From NCBI GenBank assembly GCA_902826835.1, contig CADEGH010000010.1, positions 89,018-153,017 on the forward strand: 64,000 nucleotides of DNA. Direction: 5' to 3'. The notes under the pieces are model-generated. The model was given only the letters and a program-made list of their open reading frames with translations. It was not told the origin of the DNA and did no database searches. Position numbers and translations under genes: made by a program. Position 1 is the first letter of the stretch. Each line of letters begins with the position of its first letter. Positions 54,103 to 61,740 of the stretch are shown here, in pieces. The DNA comes from an uncultured bacterium. GTDB lineage: Bacteria > Planctomycetota > GCA-002687715.

Positions 54103-54534
54103 GTGGGCGCAATTTTGGCTCTCGATTTCGGCTCCAAGCGTCTCGGAGTGGCCGTTTCCGACCGGGGACGGGACTACGTGTTCTCGCGGCCGACTCTCCA
54201 ACGAACCACTCTCGAGGCGGACCTCCGCGCCCTCGGGCAGATCATCCTCCACGAATCGTGCGACCTCTTGGTGGTCGGTCTCCCGCTCAACGCCGACGGA
54301 AGTGAGGGGCCCATGGCCCAGGCAGCGCGGCAATTTGCGGCCGCCCTGTCGGCATCGAGTGGCATCGTTTCGGAAATGGTGGACGAACGCTACACCTCGA
54401 TCGAGGCGGACGAGAGTCTGAAGGCCCGCTTCCCGAGAGACACGCGCAAGCGGCGCAGCCTCCGGGACCAGGTGGCGGCATCCCTGATTCTCAAGACCTT
54501 CTTGGAACACGGCCCCTATCGTGCCTCTCCCTGA
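54103..54534 (+). CDS. ruvX: Pre-16S rRNA nuclease / Holliday junction resolvase-like YqgF
   Basis: This 143-residue RNase H fold protein begins MGAILALDFGSKRLGVA, the catalytic D8 in a beta-strand, and contains VVGLPLNADGSEG and DERYTSIEA. The conserved C-terminal acidic residue is in RDQVAASLIL. YqgF/RuvX is essential in many bacteria for pre-16S rRNA end processing. The GTG start lies 14 bases after the manC stop. It sits upstream of rpsO, which fits a ribosome/RNA cluster. Confidence 0.88.
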   Translation: MGAILALDFGSKRLGVAVSDRGRDYVFSRPTLQRTTLEADLRALGQIILHESCDLLVVGLPLNADGSEGPMAQAARQFAAALSASSGIVSEMVDERYTSIEADESLKARFPRDTRKRRSLRDQVAASLILKTFLEHGPYRASP

Positions 54535-54588
54535 CTTGCCGCCACGGTGAGGATGGGTAGCATCCCCACTGTTCCATCGATCCCCGAA

Positions 54589-54654
54589 CCTGAGGGGTGA
54601 GCCTAAATCCTTCAAGGGAAGAGATTTAGGGTTGTTCTCACCCGCCGCCTCAGG
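54589..54654 (+). ncRNA. Long rod-like hairpin in rpsO leader
   Basis: Four nested stems form a single rod: CCTGAGG (54589-54595) pairs with CCTCAGG (54648-54654), GGTGAG with CTCACC, CCTAAATC with GATTTAGG, and CTTC with GAAG around an AAGG loop. About 25 base pairs are made with small internal loops. Further hairpins GGCCG/CGGCC (54674-54692) and GGGCGC-ATGA-GCGCCC (54752-54767) follow before rpsO. S15 represses its own mRNA in several bacteria, so an autoregulatory leader is plausible; a ruvX 3' structure is the alternative. Confidence 0.5.
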
Positions 54655-54810
54655 GGTTCCCCGAGCTGGTTCCGGCCGTTTCCTGGTCGGCCTACTGGCC
54701 CGCGGGTGGACCTGAGACGCTCGGTTGGACCCACGGGAAGTCGGCATTCCAGGGCGCATGAGCGCCCCCGATCCGTTGTGGGCACCGCTCGGACAGATGG
54801 GAGGGCTATC

Positions 54811-55080
54811 ATGAAGTTCAGCAAGGAAGAGAAGACTCAGATCATTGGCGATTTCCGGGTGCACGGTTCGGACACCGGGTCTCCCGAGGTGCAGGTGGCG
54901 GTGCTGACGCACAAAATTCGCCTCTTGACGGAGCACCTGAAGACCCACCGCAAGGACCACACTTCGAGGCATGGGCTTTTGAAGATGGTCGGCAAGCGCA
55001 CCACGCTCTTGCGCTACTTGCGCCAAGCCGCCCCCGACCGCTACGCCGCGGTCATCGCGCGCCTCGGCCTCCGTCACTGA
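54811..55080 (+). CDS. rpsO: 30S ribosomal protein S15
   Basis: This 89-residue protein matches S15 closely, with the conserved [13 protein letters not shown] region and the helical [19 protein letters not shown] segment, both 16S rRNA contact elements, and [11 protein letters not shown]. It has GGAGG six bases before the ATG. It is followed by pnp after 27 bases, the classic rpsO-pnp order. A long structured leader precedes it. Confidence 0.97.
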   Translation: MKFSKEEKTQIIGDFRVHGSDTGSPEVQVAVLTHKIRLLTEHLKTHRKDHTSRHGLLKMVGKRTTLLRYLRQAAPDRYAAVIARLGLRH

Positions 55081-55107
55081 TCCTGACGCCTCATCCTCAG
55101 GAGTATC

Positions 55108-58086
55108 ATGCGTTACGCAAAAGTTTCCCGGACCATTTCCGGGCGCGTCCTCTCGTTCGAGACGGGGCGCATCGCCAAGCAGGCCAAAGGGGCCGTGCTG
55201 GGCGCGTTGGGCGACACGATGGTGCTTTCGGCGGTGTGCTCCGCCAGCGCCCGGCCCGGCATCGACTTCTTCCCGCTCAGTGTCGAATATCGCGAGAAGA
55301 CCTACGCGGCCGGCAAGTTTCCCGGTGGCTTCATCAAGCGGGAGGGGCGCCCCAAGGACAAAGAAATCCTGACGTGCCGCCTCATCGACCGGCCGATCCG
55401 TCCCCTGTGGCCGGAGGCGTACAAAGACGAGGTCCAAATCCTCGCCACCGTGCTTTCGGCCGAGAAGGACATCGACCCCGATCTGGTGGCGATGAACTCC
55501 TCGTTCCTGGCCTGTCACCTTGCGCCGTTGCCCTTCGAGGGGCCGGTGGCGGCGGTACGGGTCGCTCGGGTCGATGGCAAAGCGATCGCGTTCCCGACGG
55601 GCGACGAACTCGACGCCAGTGACGTAGACGTGGTGATCGCGTCGACGCGGGATGCGGTGGTGATGGTCGAAGGCCTCGCCACCGAAATCAGCGAAGAGGA
55701 TTTCCTCACGCTCATGGACTTCGCCCAGAAGACCATCGCGCCGATCCTCGACATGATGGACGAGCTCAAGGAGAAGGCGCAGGCCGCGCCCTCGACTTGG
55801 AAGGCTCCCGAAGTCGTCCATCCTCCGGTTTACAAGAAAGCCAAGAAGGACTACGCCAGCGCCCTGAAGAAGGCGGTGTTGGTCCAGGGCAAACACGAGC
55901 GCTACTCGGCGGTTGCCGACATCAAGAAGAAAGCGATTGCCGATCTCGTCCCCGACGAGGGCGACGACAAGGACGCCATCCAAAAGGCGGTCCAGTCGGC
56001 GTTGAACGATCTCGAAAACGAGATCATGCGCGAACTCATCCTGAAGGACGGCAAGCGCATCGATTTGCGAGGCCTGAAGGACGTTCGTCCGATCACCATC
56101 GAGCAAAGCATCCTGCCTCGCACCCACGGGTCGACCCTGTTCACCCGTGGTGAGACCCAGGCCATCGTCGTCGCCACCCTCGGCACTCCGCGTGATCAGC
56201 AGATCGTCGACGGTCTCGTCGACGAATACGCGAAGCGCTTCGACCTCCAGTACAACTTCCCGCCGTACAGCGTCGGCGAAGTGAAGCCGGTGCGCGGAGT
56301 CGGTCGCCGGGAGATCGGCCACGGCAACCTCGCCGAGCGCGCGCTCTCCAGCGTGATCCCGAGTTCCGAGAAGTTTCCGTACACGATTCGACTCGTCTCG
56401 GAGATCACCGAGAGCAACGGCTCGTCGTCGATGGCCACGGTGTGCGGAGGCACGCTCGCGCTCATGGATGCGGGCGTTCCCCTGCGTCAGCCGGTCGCGG
56501 GCATCGCGATGGGCCTGATCAAGGAAGGCGACAAGGTCGCGATCCTCTCCGACATCCTCGGAACCGAAGACCATCTCGGCGACATGGACTTCAAAGTCGC
56601 CGGTACCGGGCGCGGCATCACCGCGGTCCAGATGGACATCAAGGTCAAGGGCATCTCCCGGGACATCTTCGCGAAGGCTCTGCGCCAGGCCCGCGAGGGC
56701 CGCATGCACATCCTGCGCGAAATGCTCAAGGCCATGCCCGGCCCGCGCAAGGACATCAGCAAACACGCGCCTCGCCTCCTCAGCCTGCGCATCCCCGTCG
56801 AGAAGATCGGAATGGTCATCGGGCCGGGCGGCAAGATGATCAACAAGATCCAGTCCGAGACCGGCGCGATCGTCGAGATCGAGGATGACGGAACGGTCTG
56901 CATCTCGAGCACCGACGCGGATGCCGCCAATGCGGCGAGGCAGATGGTCGAGGCCCTGACCGCGGAAGTGGAGATCGGCAAGATCTACCAGGCCAAGGTC
57001 GTCAGTCTGAAGGACTTCGGCTGCTTCGTGGAAGTGCTTCCTGGCCAAGAGGGCCTCTGCCACGTCAGCGAACTCGCGGAAGAGCACGTTCGCAGCGTGG
57101 GCGATGTCGTCAGCGTCGGGGACATCATCCCGGTGAAGGTCGTGCTCCGAGACGAGCAGGGCCGACTCAAGCTCTCGCGGCGCATGGCCCTCCAAGAGGG
57201 TGCCCAAACGGAGGCTCCGCCCAAGGATCGGCCGACCGCTCCACCCCCGGTGAGGGCGCCGGAAGCCCCGGCTCGCCCGGAGAACCGCTTCGGGGGAGAA
57301 CGGGATTCCGGCCCACCCCGTCCGCCGATGCGCACCGGACGATTTGGCGACGATGCCGACGCCCCGCCTCGCGAGCGCCCCGCAGACCGGGACCGGTTCC
57401 CGACCGACCGGGGACCACGTGGCGAAACTCGGCCTCCGCGCGGCGACGAGCGACCGGATGATCGACCGGCGCGGCCGGGCCCGGGCTTCGACCGGGATCG
57501 CGATCGCGATGGCGAGCGTCCCTCGAGGCCTCCGGAGCGGGAGTCGCGTCGACCGATGGATCGAGACGACGAAGATCGGTTCGAGCGGCCGGCCCGTCCG
57601 GCCGACCGCGATCCGAGGCCCGCTCGCCCCGCCACGGACGAGCACGAGAACGCCGAGCGTCCGGCGCCCCGCCGTGGCTCCGATCGCATGGGCCGACCGC
57701 CCCGGGACGAAGGTGAAGGTATGGAACGGCCGGCCCCTCGCCGGGGCGCCGATCGCCCGGGCCGGGATGAGGGCGAACCGGTCTACTTGGAGCGGCCACT
57801 CCGCCAGGAATCGGCCGAGGACGATCGTCCGCCTCGGCGCGGTCGCGAAGACCGTCCACCCCGAGGAGGGGATCGCTTCGAGCCTCGGCCGAGCGAGCGT
57901 CCCTCGCGGGGCGAGGATTCCGAGCGATTCGAGACTCGGGGCCGGGGCCCCCAGCGTGATCAGCCGGAATCGGGCGAGCCCCAAGGGTCCGAAACGGAAG
58001 CGGGAGGGTTCGGAGATCGTCGGCGCCGCCGGAGTGCGGAGGACGGTGACTCCGAGCGGCGGCCGCCGGCGCGCCGTCGTCATTGA
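55108..58086 (+). CDS. pnp: Polyribonucleotide nucleotidyltransferase with long disordered tail
   Basis: This 992-residue PNPase has two RNase PH domains (about 1-540), with the catalytic segment TRGETQAIVVATLGTPRDQQ in the second. A KH domain (about 553-617, MVIGPGGKMINKIQSETGA) and an S1 domain (about 620-698, DFGCFVEVLPGQEGL) follow. Beyond these lies about 290 residues of Arg/Pro/Asp/Gly/Glu-rich sequence not found in standard PNPases (about 700 residues). The tail contains a near-direct repeat, ERPAPRRG-x-DR...RDEGE, about 23 residues apart. It degrades RNA phosphorolytically; the tail may bind RNA or partner proteins. A strong hairpin follows the gene. Confidence 0.96.
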   Translation: MRYAKVSRTISGRVLSFETGRIAKQAKGAVLGALGDTMVLSAVCSASARPGIDFFPLSVEYREKTYAAGKFPGGFIKREGRPKDKEILTCRLIDRPIRPLWPEAYKDEVQILATVLSAEKDIDPDLVAMNSSFLACHLAPLPFEGPVAAVRVARVDGKAIAFPTGDELDASDVDVVIASTRDAVVMVEGLATEISEEDFLTLMDFAQKTIAPILDMMDELKEKAQAAPSTWKAPEVVHPPVYKKAKKDYASALKKAVLVQGKHERYSAVADIKKKAIADLVPDEGDDKDAIQKAVQSALNDLENEIMRELILKDGKRIDLRGLKDVRPITIEQSILPRTHGSTLFTRGETQAIVVATLGTPRDQQIVDGLVDEYAKRFDLQYNFPPYSVGEVKPVRGVGRREIGHGNLAERALSSVIPSSEKFPYTIRLVSEITESNGSSSMATVCGGTLALMDAGVPLRQPVAGIAMGLIKEGDKVAILSDILGTEDHLGDMDFKVAGTGRGITAVQMDIKVKGISRDIFAKALRQAREGRMHILREMLKAMPGPRKDISKHAPRLLSLRIPVEKIGMVIGPGGKMINKIQSETGAIVEIEDDGTVCISSTDADAANAARQMVEALTAEVEIGKIYQAKVVSLKDFGCFVEVLPGQEGLCHVSELAEEHVRSVGDVVSVGDIIPVKVVLRDEQGRLKLSRRMALQEGAQTEAPPKDRPTAPPPVRAPEAPARPENRFGGERDSGPPRPPMRTGRFGDDADAPPRERPADRDRFPTDRGPRGETRPPRGDERPDDRPARPGPGFDRDRDRDGERPSRPPERESRRPMDRDDEDRFERPARPADRDPRPARPATDEHENAERPAPRRGSDRMGRPPRDEGEGMERPAPRRGADRPGRDEGEPVYLERPLRQESAEDDRPPRRGREDRPPRGGDRFEPRPSERPSRGEDSERFETRGRGPQRDQPESGEPQGSETEAGGFGDRRRRRSAEDGDSERRPPARRRH

Positions 58087-58124
58087 TCAGCCCTGACCCT
58101 GCAATTCCTCCCTCCATGGGAGCG

Positions 58125-58158
58125 ACGAGCCGCCCCGAGTTTTCTCGAGGCGGCTCGT
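58125..58158 (+). terminator. Strong hairpin after pnp
   Basis: ACGAGCCGCCCCGAG-TTTT-CTCGAGGCGGCTCGT is a 15-base stem with one mismatch and a TTTT loop. It lies 38 bases after the pnp stop. It is followed by CTCGCTTC rather than a T-run, so termination may need Rho, but it likely protects or ends the rpsO-pnp transcript. Confidence 0.6.
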
Positions 58159-58167
58159 CTCGCTTCG

Positions 58168-58182
58168 GGGGCGCAAGATTCT
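58168..58182 (+). repeat. 15-mer repeated upstream of csp and manC
   Basis: GGGGCGCAAGATTCT, copy two; copy one is at 52950-52964. It lies 206 bases before the cold-shock start codon, so a long 5' UTR would result if this is promoter-linked. Confidence 0.45.
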
Positions 58183-58239
58183 GCGATTCGCCCCACTCCC
58201 CAAAAACCGCAAGGGCCCCTAAGATCCCGGCCTTGGGGC

Positions 58240-58262
58240 GGCCGTCATCCTTTCCGACGGCC
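58240..58262 (+). promoter_or_regulatory. Hairpin in csp leader
   Basis: GGCCGTC-ATCCTTTCC-GACGGCC is a seven-base stem in the region between the terminator and the cold-shock gene. It may be part of a temperature-responsive leader. Confidence 0.35.
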
Positions 58263-58388
58263 CGACTCCGCGAAAATCGGAAGGGCTGCGGCGTGTCACC
58301 TTGGGCGGTGTGACGTCGCAACCTGGACGGGATGCCTCGGCCTCCGGATCGCGGACGTTCCCTGGGGAGGAAAGGGGAGGTCACGCGC

Positions 58389-58616
58389 ATGCCGACCGGA
58401 CGCGTGAAGTGGTTCGACAACCGCAAAGGTTACGGATTCATCGAGCAGGACACGGGGGAAGACGTGTTCGTGCACTTTTCGACCATCAACGGAGACGGGT
58501 TTCGCACCCTGAACGATGGTGAGCTCGTGCGCTTCGAAGTCGTGCAAGGGCCCAAGGGGCTTCTCGCACGCACTGTGAAGCGAGTCGACGCCGAAAGCCA
58601 AGAGGCCGGCGCGTAG
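58389..58616 (+). CDS. Cold-shock domain protein
   Basis: This 75-residue CSD protein has RNP1 KGYGFI at residues 13-18 and RNP2 DVFVHF at 25-30, both nucleic-acid contact motifs. It binds single-stranded RNA/DNA and is an RNA chaperone. The ATG at 58389 has GGGGAGG upstream. Its length is close to the family norm. The leader is long and carries inverted repeats. Its position beside pnp/rpsO fits RNA handling. Confidence 0.93.
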   Translation: MPTGRVKWFDNRKGYGFIEQDTGEDVFVHFSTINGDGFRTLNDGELVRFEVVQGPKGLLARTVKRVDAESQEAGA

Positions 58617-58727
58617 TTAGCATCAACGCACTTTGAGCCCTCCGCACGCCGAGGTGCCGAGGTTCAGTCCCGCCTTCCGCCCACCCGGGCGGGATCGGGT
58701 TCTCCATGTCCCCTGCCCGAGCGCCGC

Positions 58728-61088
58728 ATGACGACTGCTGTACTCCCCGGACGCCCGACCCTCGATTCGCTCCGCCATGAGTTTGGACACTGGGAGAAGG
58801 TCAAAGACCTGATCGATCAGTGCATCGACATCATGCTCAATCACCGTCAGAGTGGGCATCCGGGCGGATCGCGCTCGAAGGTGCACACGATGGTGGCGCT
58901 CACCCTGTCGGGGGCGATGCGGTGGGACATCCGGCACCCGGGCAAGACCTTCGCGGATCGTTTTGTCCTCGTCGCGGGGCATTGCAATCCGGTCGTGTAC
59001 GCGATGCTCGCGATCTACCACGAGGCATTGCGCACGCGGTTGGCCCGCACCAAGGACCGCCGCTTCCAGGTCGAGAATCCGGAGGAGTTCGCGCTCTACC
59101 CCGAGCACCTGCTCGATCTGCGCCGGGCCGGTGGTTTGCCCGGGCACGCCGAAATGGAGGGGCGCACGCTCTTCTTCAAATTCAACACGGGGCCGAGCGG
59201 TCACGGATCCCCGGCCGCGGCCGGCGAAGCGTTGGCGCTCAAGCTCGCACGGGCCAGCGAAGTCAAAGTTTTTGCCCTCGAGGGTGAAGGCGGGCATACC
59301 GCCGGAGCGACCCACGAGACCAAGCACACCTCGTGGGGACTCGGTCTCGACAATCTGGTCTATTTGCTCGACTGGAACGATCACGGCATCGACTCGCGCG
59401 CCTGCTCCACCGTCGTCCCGGGAACTCCCGACGATTGGTTCAAGCCCTACGGCTACAAAGTGGCCGGCTGCGAACAGGGCAGCGAGTGGGAACCGCTCGC
59501 CGGCGCGATGCTCGAAGCGGTGCACGGCGACAATCCGACCAAGGCGCCCCGCTGCCTGTGGTTCAAGACGCGCAAGGGCCGCGGCTATCTCGTCTACGAC
59601 TACAAGTCGCACGGCGAGGCGCACAAGCGCAACAGCGAGCCCTTCTGGCAGACGAAGAAAGAATTCGCCGACAAATACCAGGTTCAATTCCCCGATTTTG
59701 GGAAGCCCGACGTCGCCGATGCGAAAGAAGCTCGAGCTCAGGCGGCACGTTCGCTTGAGACCGTTCTCTCCGTGTTGCACCGGGACGAGGCGTTGCTGAA
59801 TTGGCTCTCGGATCGCCTGATCGCGCTCGGCGACTCCGTCCCGGAGGAACTGCCGGGGCTGCGCCTCGACCGCGTGAACGATCCCGCGGACGATCCGGTG
59901 CTCACCCGGTTTGAGAAGTACCCGGCTGAGCTCTATTTGAAGCCGGGGGAGAAGGCGCCGAATCGCAAGGCGTTTGCGACCTTCGGCGCGTGGGTGAACA
60001 GCTACGGCTATCGCCAATACGGGCGGCCGCTCGTGATTGCCTGCTCCGCCGACCTCGCGGACTCGACGAACATCTCCGGCTTCAGCAAGGAGTTCGGGGA
60101 TTTCAAAGGCTTCGGGCGCTACGAGCGCAACTCGAACCAAGACGGGGCGTTGCTCCCGACCCAAATCACGGAGTTCAGTAACGCCGGCCTCATGGCGGGG
60201 CTCGCGACGGTGAATTTCTCCCGCACTCCCTACGACAACTTCGTCGGCTTCTACGGTGCCTGTTCGACTTACGGCTCGTTCAGCTACCTGAAGTACGGCC
60301 TCATGCGGCTGTTCTCGCAGTTGGCGCAGGACAGCCAGCTCAAGGTCGGGCGTGTCATTTGGGTCGCGGGCCACTCGGGGCCGGAGACGGCCGAGGACTC
60401 GCGGACCCACTTCGGCATCTTTGCCCCGGCGGTGACGCAGCTCTTCCCGGACGGACACATCGTCAATCTGTACCCCTACGAGCACAACGAAGTGGCGCCC
60501 TTGCTAGGAGCCGCTCTCGCGACCAAGGCCCCCATCATCGCGTTGCACCTCACGCGGCCGGCGGTGGAGATTCCGGACCGCGCCAAGCTCGGCATGGGCA
60601 GTCACCTCTTGGCCGCCAAGGGTGCTTATGTAATGCGCCAGTACGCGCTGGGAGTGCCAAAGGGTGGGGTCGTGCTCGTTCAGGGCACCTCGGCGACCGA
60701 ACAGTTGGTCAAACTCTTGAAAGACGGTTCCTTCGACCGGGAGAACCTGAACGTCAAGATCGTCGCGACCCCTTCCTACGATCTCTTCCGCCTCCAGTCC
60801 CAGGAGTACAAAGACTCCGTGCTACCCGAGCACGAGTGGATGGAGGCGATGGTGATCGGCAACTGCGGCCGCCGGACGCTGCGGGACTGGATTCCCCACC
60901 GATTCTCCGAGGGCTACGCGATCACGCCCGACTGGGACAACCGCTGGCGCACCGGAGGTTCGGTCGACGAGATCATCGACGAATCGCATCTCTCCTCCCA
61001 CTGGATCCTGGAGGGAGTGCGCAAGTACGTGGCCGATCGCCCAGCCCGCCTGGCGGTGTTCCGCCGCATCGTGGAGCGCAACTCGTGA
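58728..61088 (+). CDS. Atypical transketolase
   Basis: This 786-residue protein is a thiamine diphosphate enzyme of the transketolase group, longer than the usual 660-700. It has GHPGG near residue 43-47, a ThDP/metal motif GEGGHTAGATHE ... DWNDHGID (about 184-223) with Glu in place of the usual Asp of GDG, and a C-terminal transketolase pyrimidine-binding region (AFATFGAWVNSYG, SNAGLMAG) and Transketolase_C. It would interconvert pentose phosphates, but the variant motif and length make substrate unclear. The stop overlaps the DUF1989 start (GTGA). Confidence 0.85.
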   Translation: MTTAVLPGRPTLDSLRHEFGHWEKVKDLIDQCIDIMLNHRQSGHPGGSRSKVHTMVALTLSGAMRWDIRHPGKTFADRFVLVAGHCNPVVYAMLAIYHEALRTRLARTKDRRFQVENPEEFALYPEHLLDLRRAGGLPGHAEMEGRTLFFKFNTGPSGHGSPAAAGEALALKLARASEVKVFALEGEGGHTAGATHETKHTSWGLGLDNLVYLLDWNDHGIDSRACSTVVPGTPDDWFKPYGYKVAGCEQGSEWEPLAGAMLEAVHGDNPTKAPRCLWFKTRKGRGYLVYDYKSHGEAHKRNSEPFWQTKKEFADKYQVQFPDFGKPDVADAKEARAQAARSLETVLSVLHRDEALLNWLSDRLIALGDSVPEELPGLRLDRVNDPADDPVLTRFEKYPAELYLKPGEKAPNRKAFATFGAWVNSYGYRQYGRPLVIACSADLADSTNISGFSKEFGDFKGFGRYERNSNQDGALLPTQITEFSNAGLMAGLATVNFSRTPYDNFVGFYGACSTYGSFSYLKYGLMRLFSQLAQDSQLKVGRVIWVAGHSGPETAEDSRTHFGIFAPAVTQLFPDGHIVNLYPYEHNEVAPLLGAALATKAPIIALHLTRPAVEIPDRAKLGMGSHLLAAKGAYVMRQYALGVPKGGVVLVQGTSATEQLVKLLKDGSFDRENLNVKIVATPSYDLFRLQSQEYKDSVLPEHEWMEAMVIGNCGRRTLRDWIPHRFSEGYAITPDWDNRWRTGGSVDEIIDESHLSSHWILEGVRKYVADRPARLAVFRRIVERNS

Positions 61089-61684
61089 GCGAAGACATCA
61101 TCGTCAAACCGGGCGAAGCGAAGGCCCTCCGGCTCCCCAAGGGGACCGTACTCGGCATCCGCGATCTCGAAGGCCATCAATCCTGCGAGATCCTCGCCTT
61201 CGTCGCCGACGACCTCTCCGAGTACCTCGACTGTTCGGTGACGATGGAGATCATCGGTCGTCTCTTTCCCACCGAAAAGTCCAAGTTCTACTCGAATCGC
61301 TACGAACCTTTGCTCACCCTCGTCGAGGACACCGTCGGGTCCCACGATCTCCTGCAACCCGCCACTTCCGCGGACTCTCGGCGCCTCTTCCTTGGCGAGG
61401 ACGGCTCGCGCAAGGGCACCCGCGAGTGGAGCATCGCCGCGCTCACCCACCTCGGCCTGAAGCCTCCCCACATCCCCCGGCCGGCACATCTGTTCCGCAG
61501 CACCGTCGTCGATGACGAAGGCAACTTCGCGATGATGGAGACGCCCTCCAAGCCGGGCCACGGCGTGGTGCTCTCGGTCGAACGTCCGATCATCCTCGTC
61601 GTCGCGGTGAGTGACGACGAAATCTCTCCGATCACGGGCTGCAATCCCACCCCCATCCGCCTCGAAATCACCGGCGCGGTGTAG
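61085..61684 (+). CDS. DUF1989 family protein (urea-carboxylase-associated type)
   Basis: This 199-residue protein matches DUF1989, the urea-carboxylase-associated family, with VKPGEAKALRLPKGTVLGI at the N-terminus, the conserved SCEILAFVADD, GSHDLL, and GCNPTPIRLEI at the C-terminus. Family members sit near urea amidolyase, but here the gene is coupled to an unusual transketolase by a four-base overlap. The GTG at 61085 is fixed by that overlap. Its reaction is unknown. Confidence 0.82.
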   Translation: MSEDIIVKPGEAKALRLPKGTVLGIRDLEGHQSCEILAFVADDLSEYLDCSVTMEIIGRLFPTEKSKFYSNRYEPLLTLVEDTVGSHDLLQPATSADSRRLFLGEDGSRKGTREWSIAALTHLGLKPPHIPRPAHLFRSTVVDDEGNFAMMETPSKPGHGVVLSVERPIILVVAVSDDEISPITGCNPTPIRLEITGAV

Positions 61685-61740
61685 GATCGTCGATCGAAGG
61701 TGCCCGAGTCCGGGAGCGACTGAAAATCAATTCGCCTCCG

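Larger units (their letters stand above)
58087..58388 (+). other. Intergenic: pnp terminator and csp leader
   Basis: This 302-base gap has no ORF of coding quality. In order it contains the pnp hairpin (58125-58158), the repeated 15-mer at 58168-58182 and a leader with inverted repeats, including GGCCGTC/GACGGCC at 58240-58262, that ends at the cold-shock start. Confidence 0.5.

Noticed and set aside
54551..54565. GGATG-GGTAG-CATCC hairpin as the ruvX terminator
   Set aside because: The stem is only five base pairs with no T-run; too weak to call.
54079..58083. A 1,334-codon open frame on the minus strand across ruvX, rpsO and pnp
   Set aside because: It is the antisense of well-recognised genes, is dominated by low-complexity Arg/Leu/Pro sequence, and results from the GC-rich codon bias.
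57344..58096. A 250-codon second plus-strand frame inside the PNPase tail
   Set aside because: It arises from the repetitive GC-rich tail; the main frame continues unbroken from the S1 domain and gives the correct stop.
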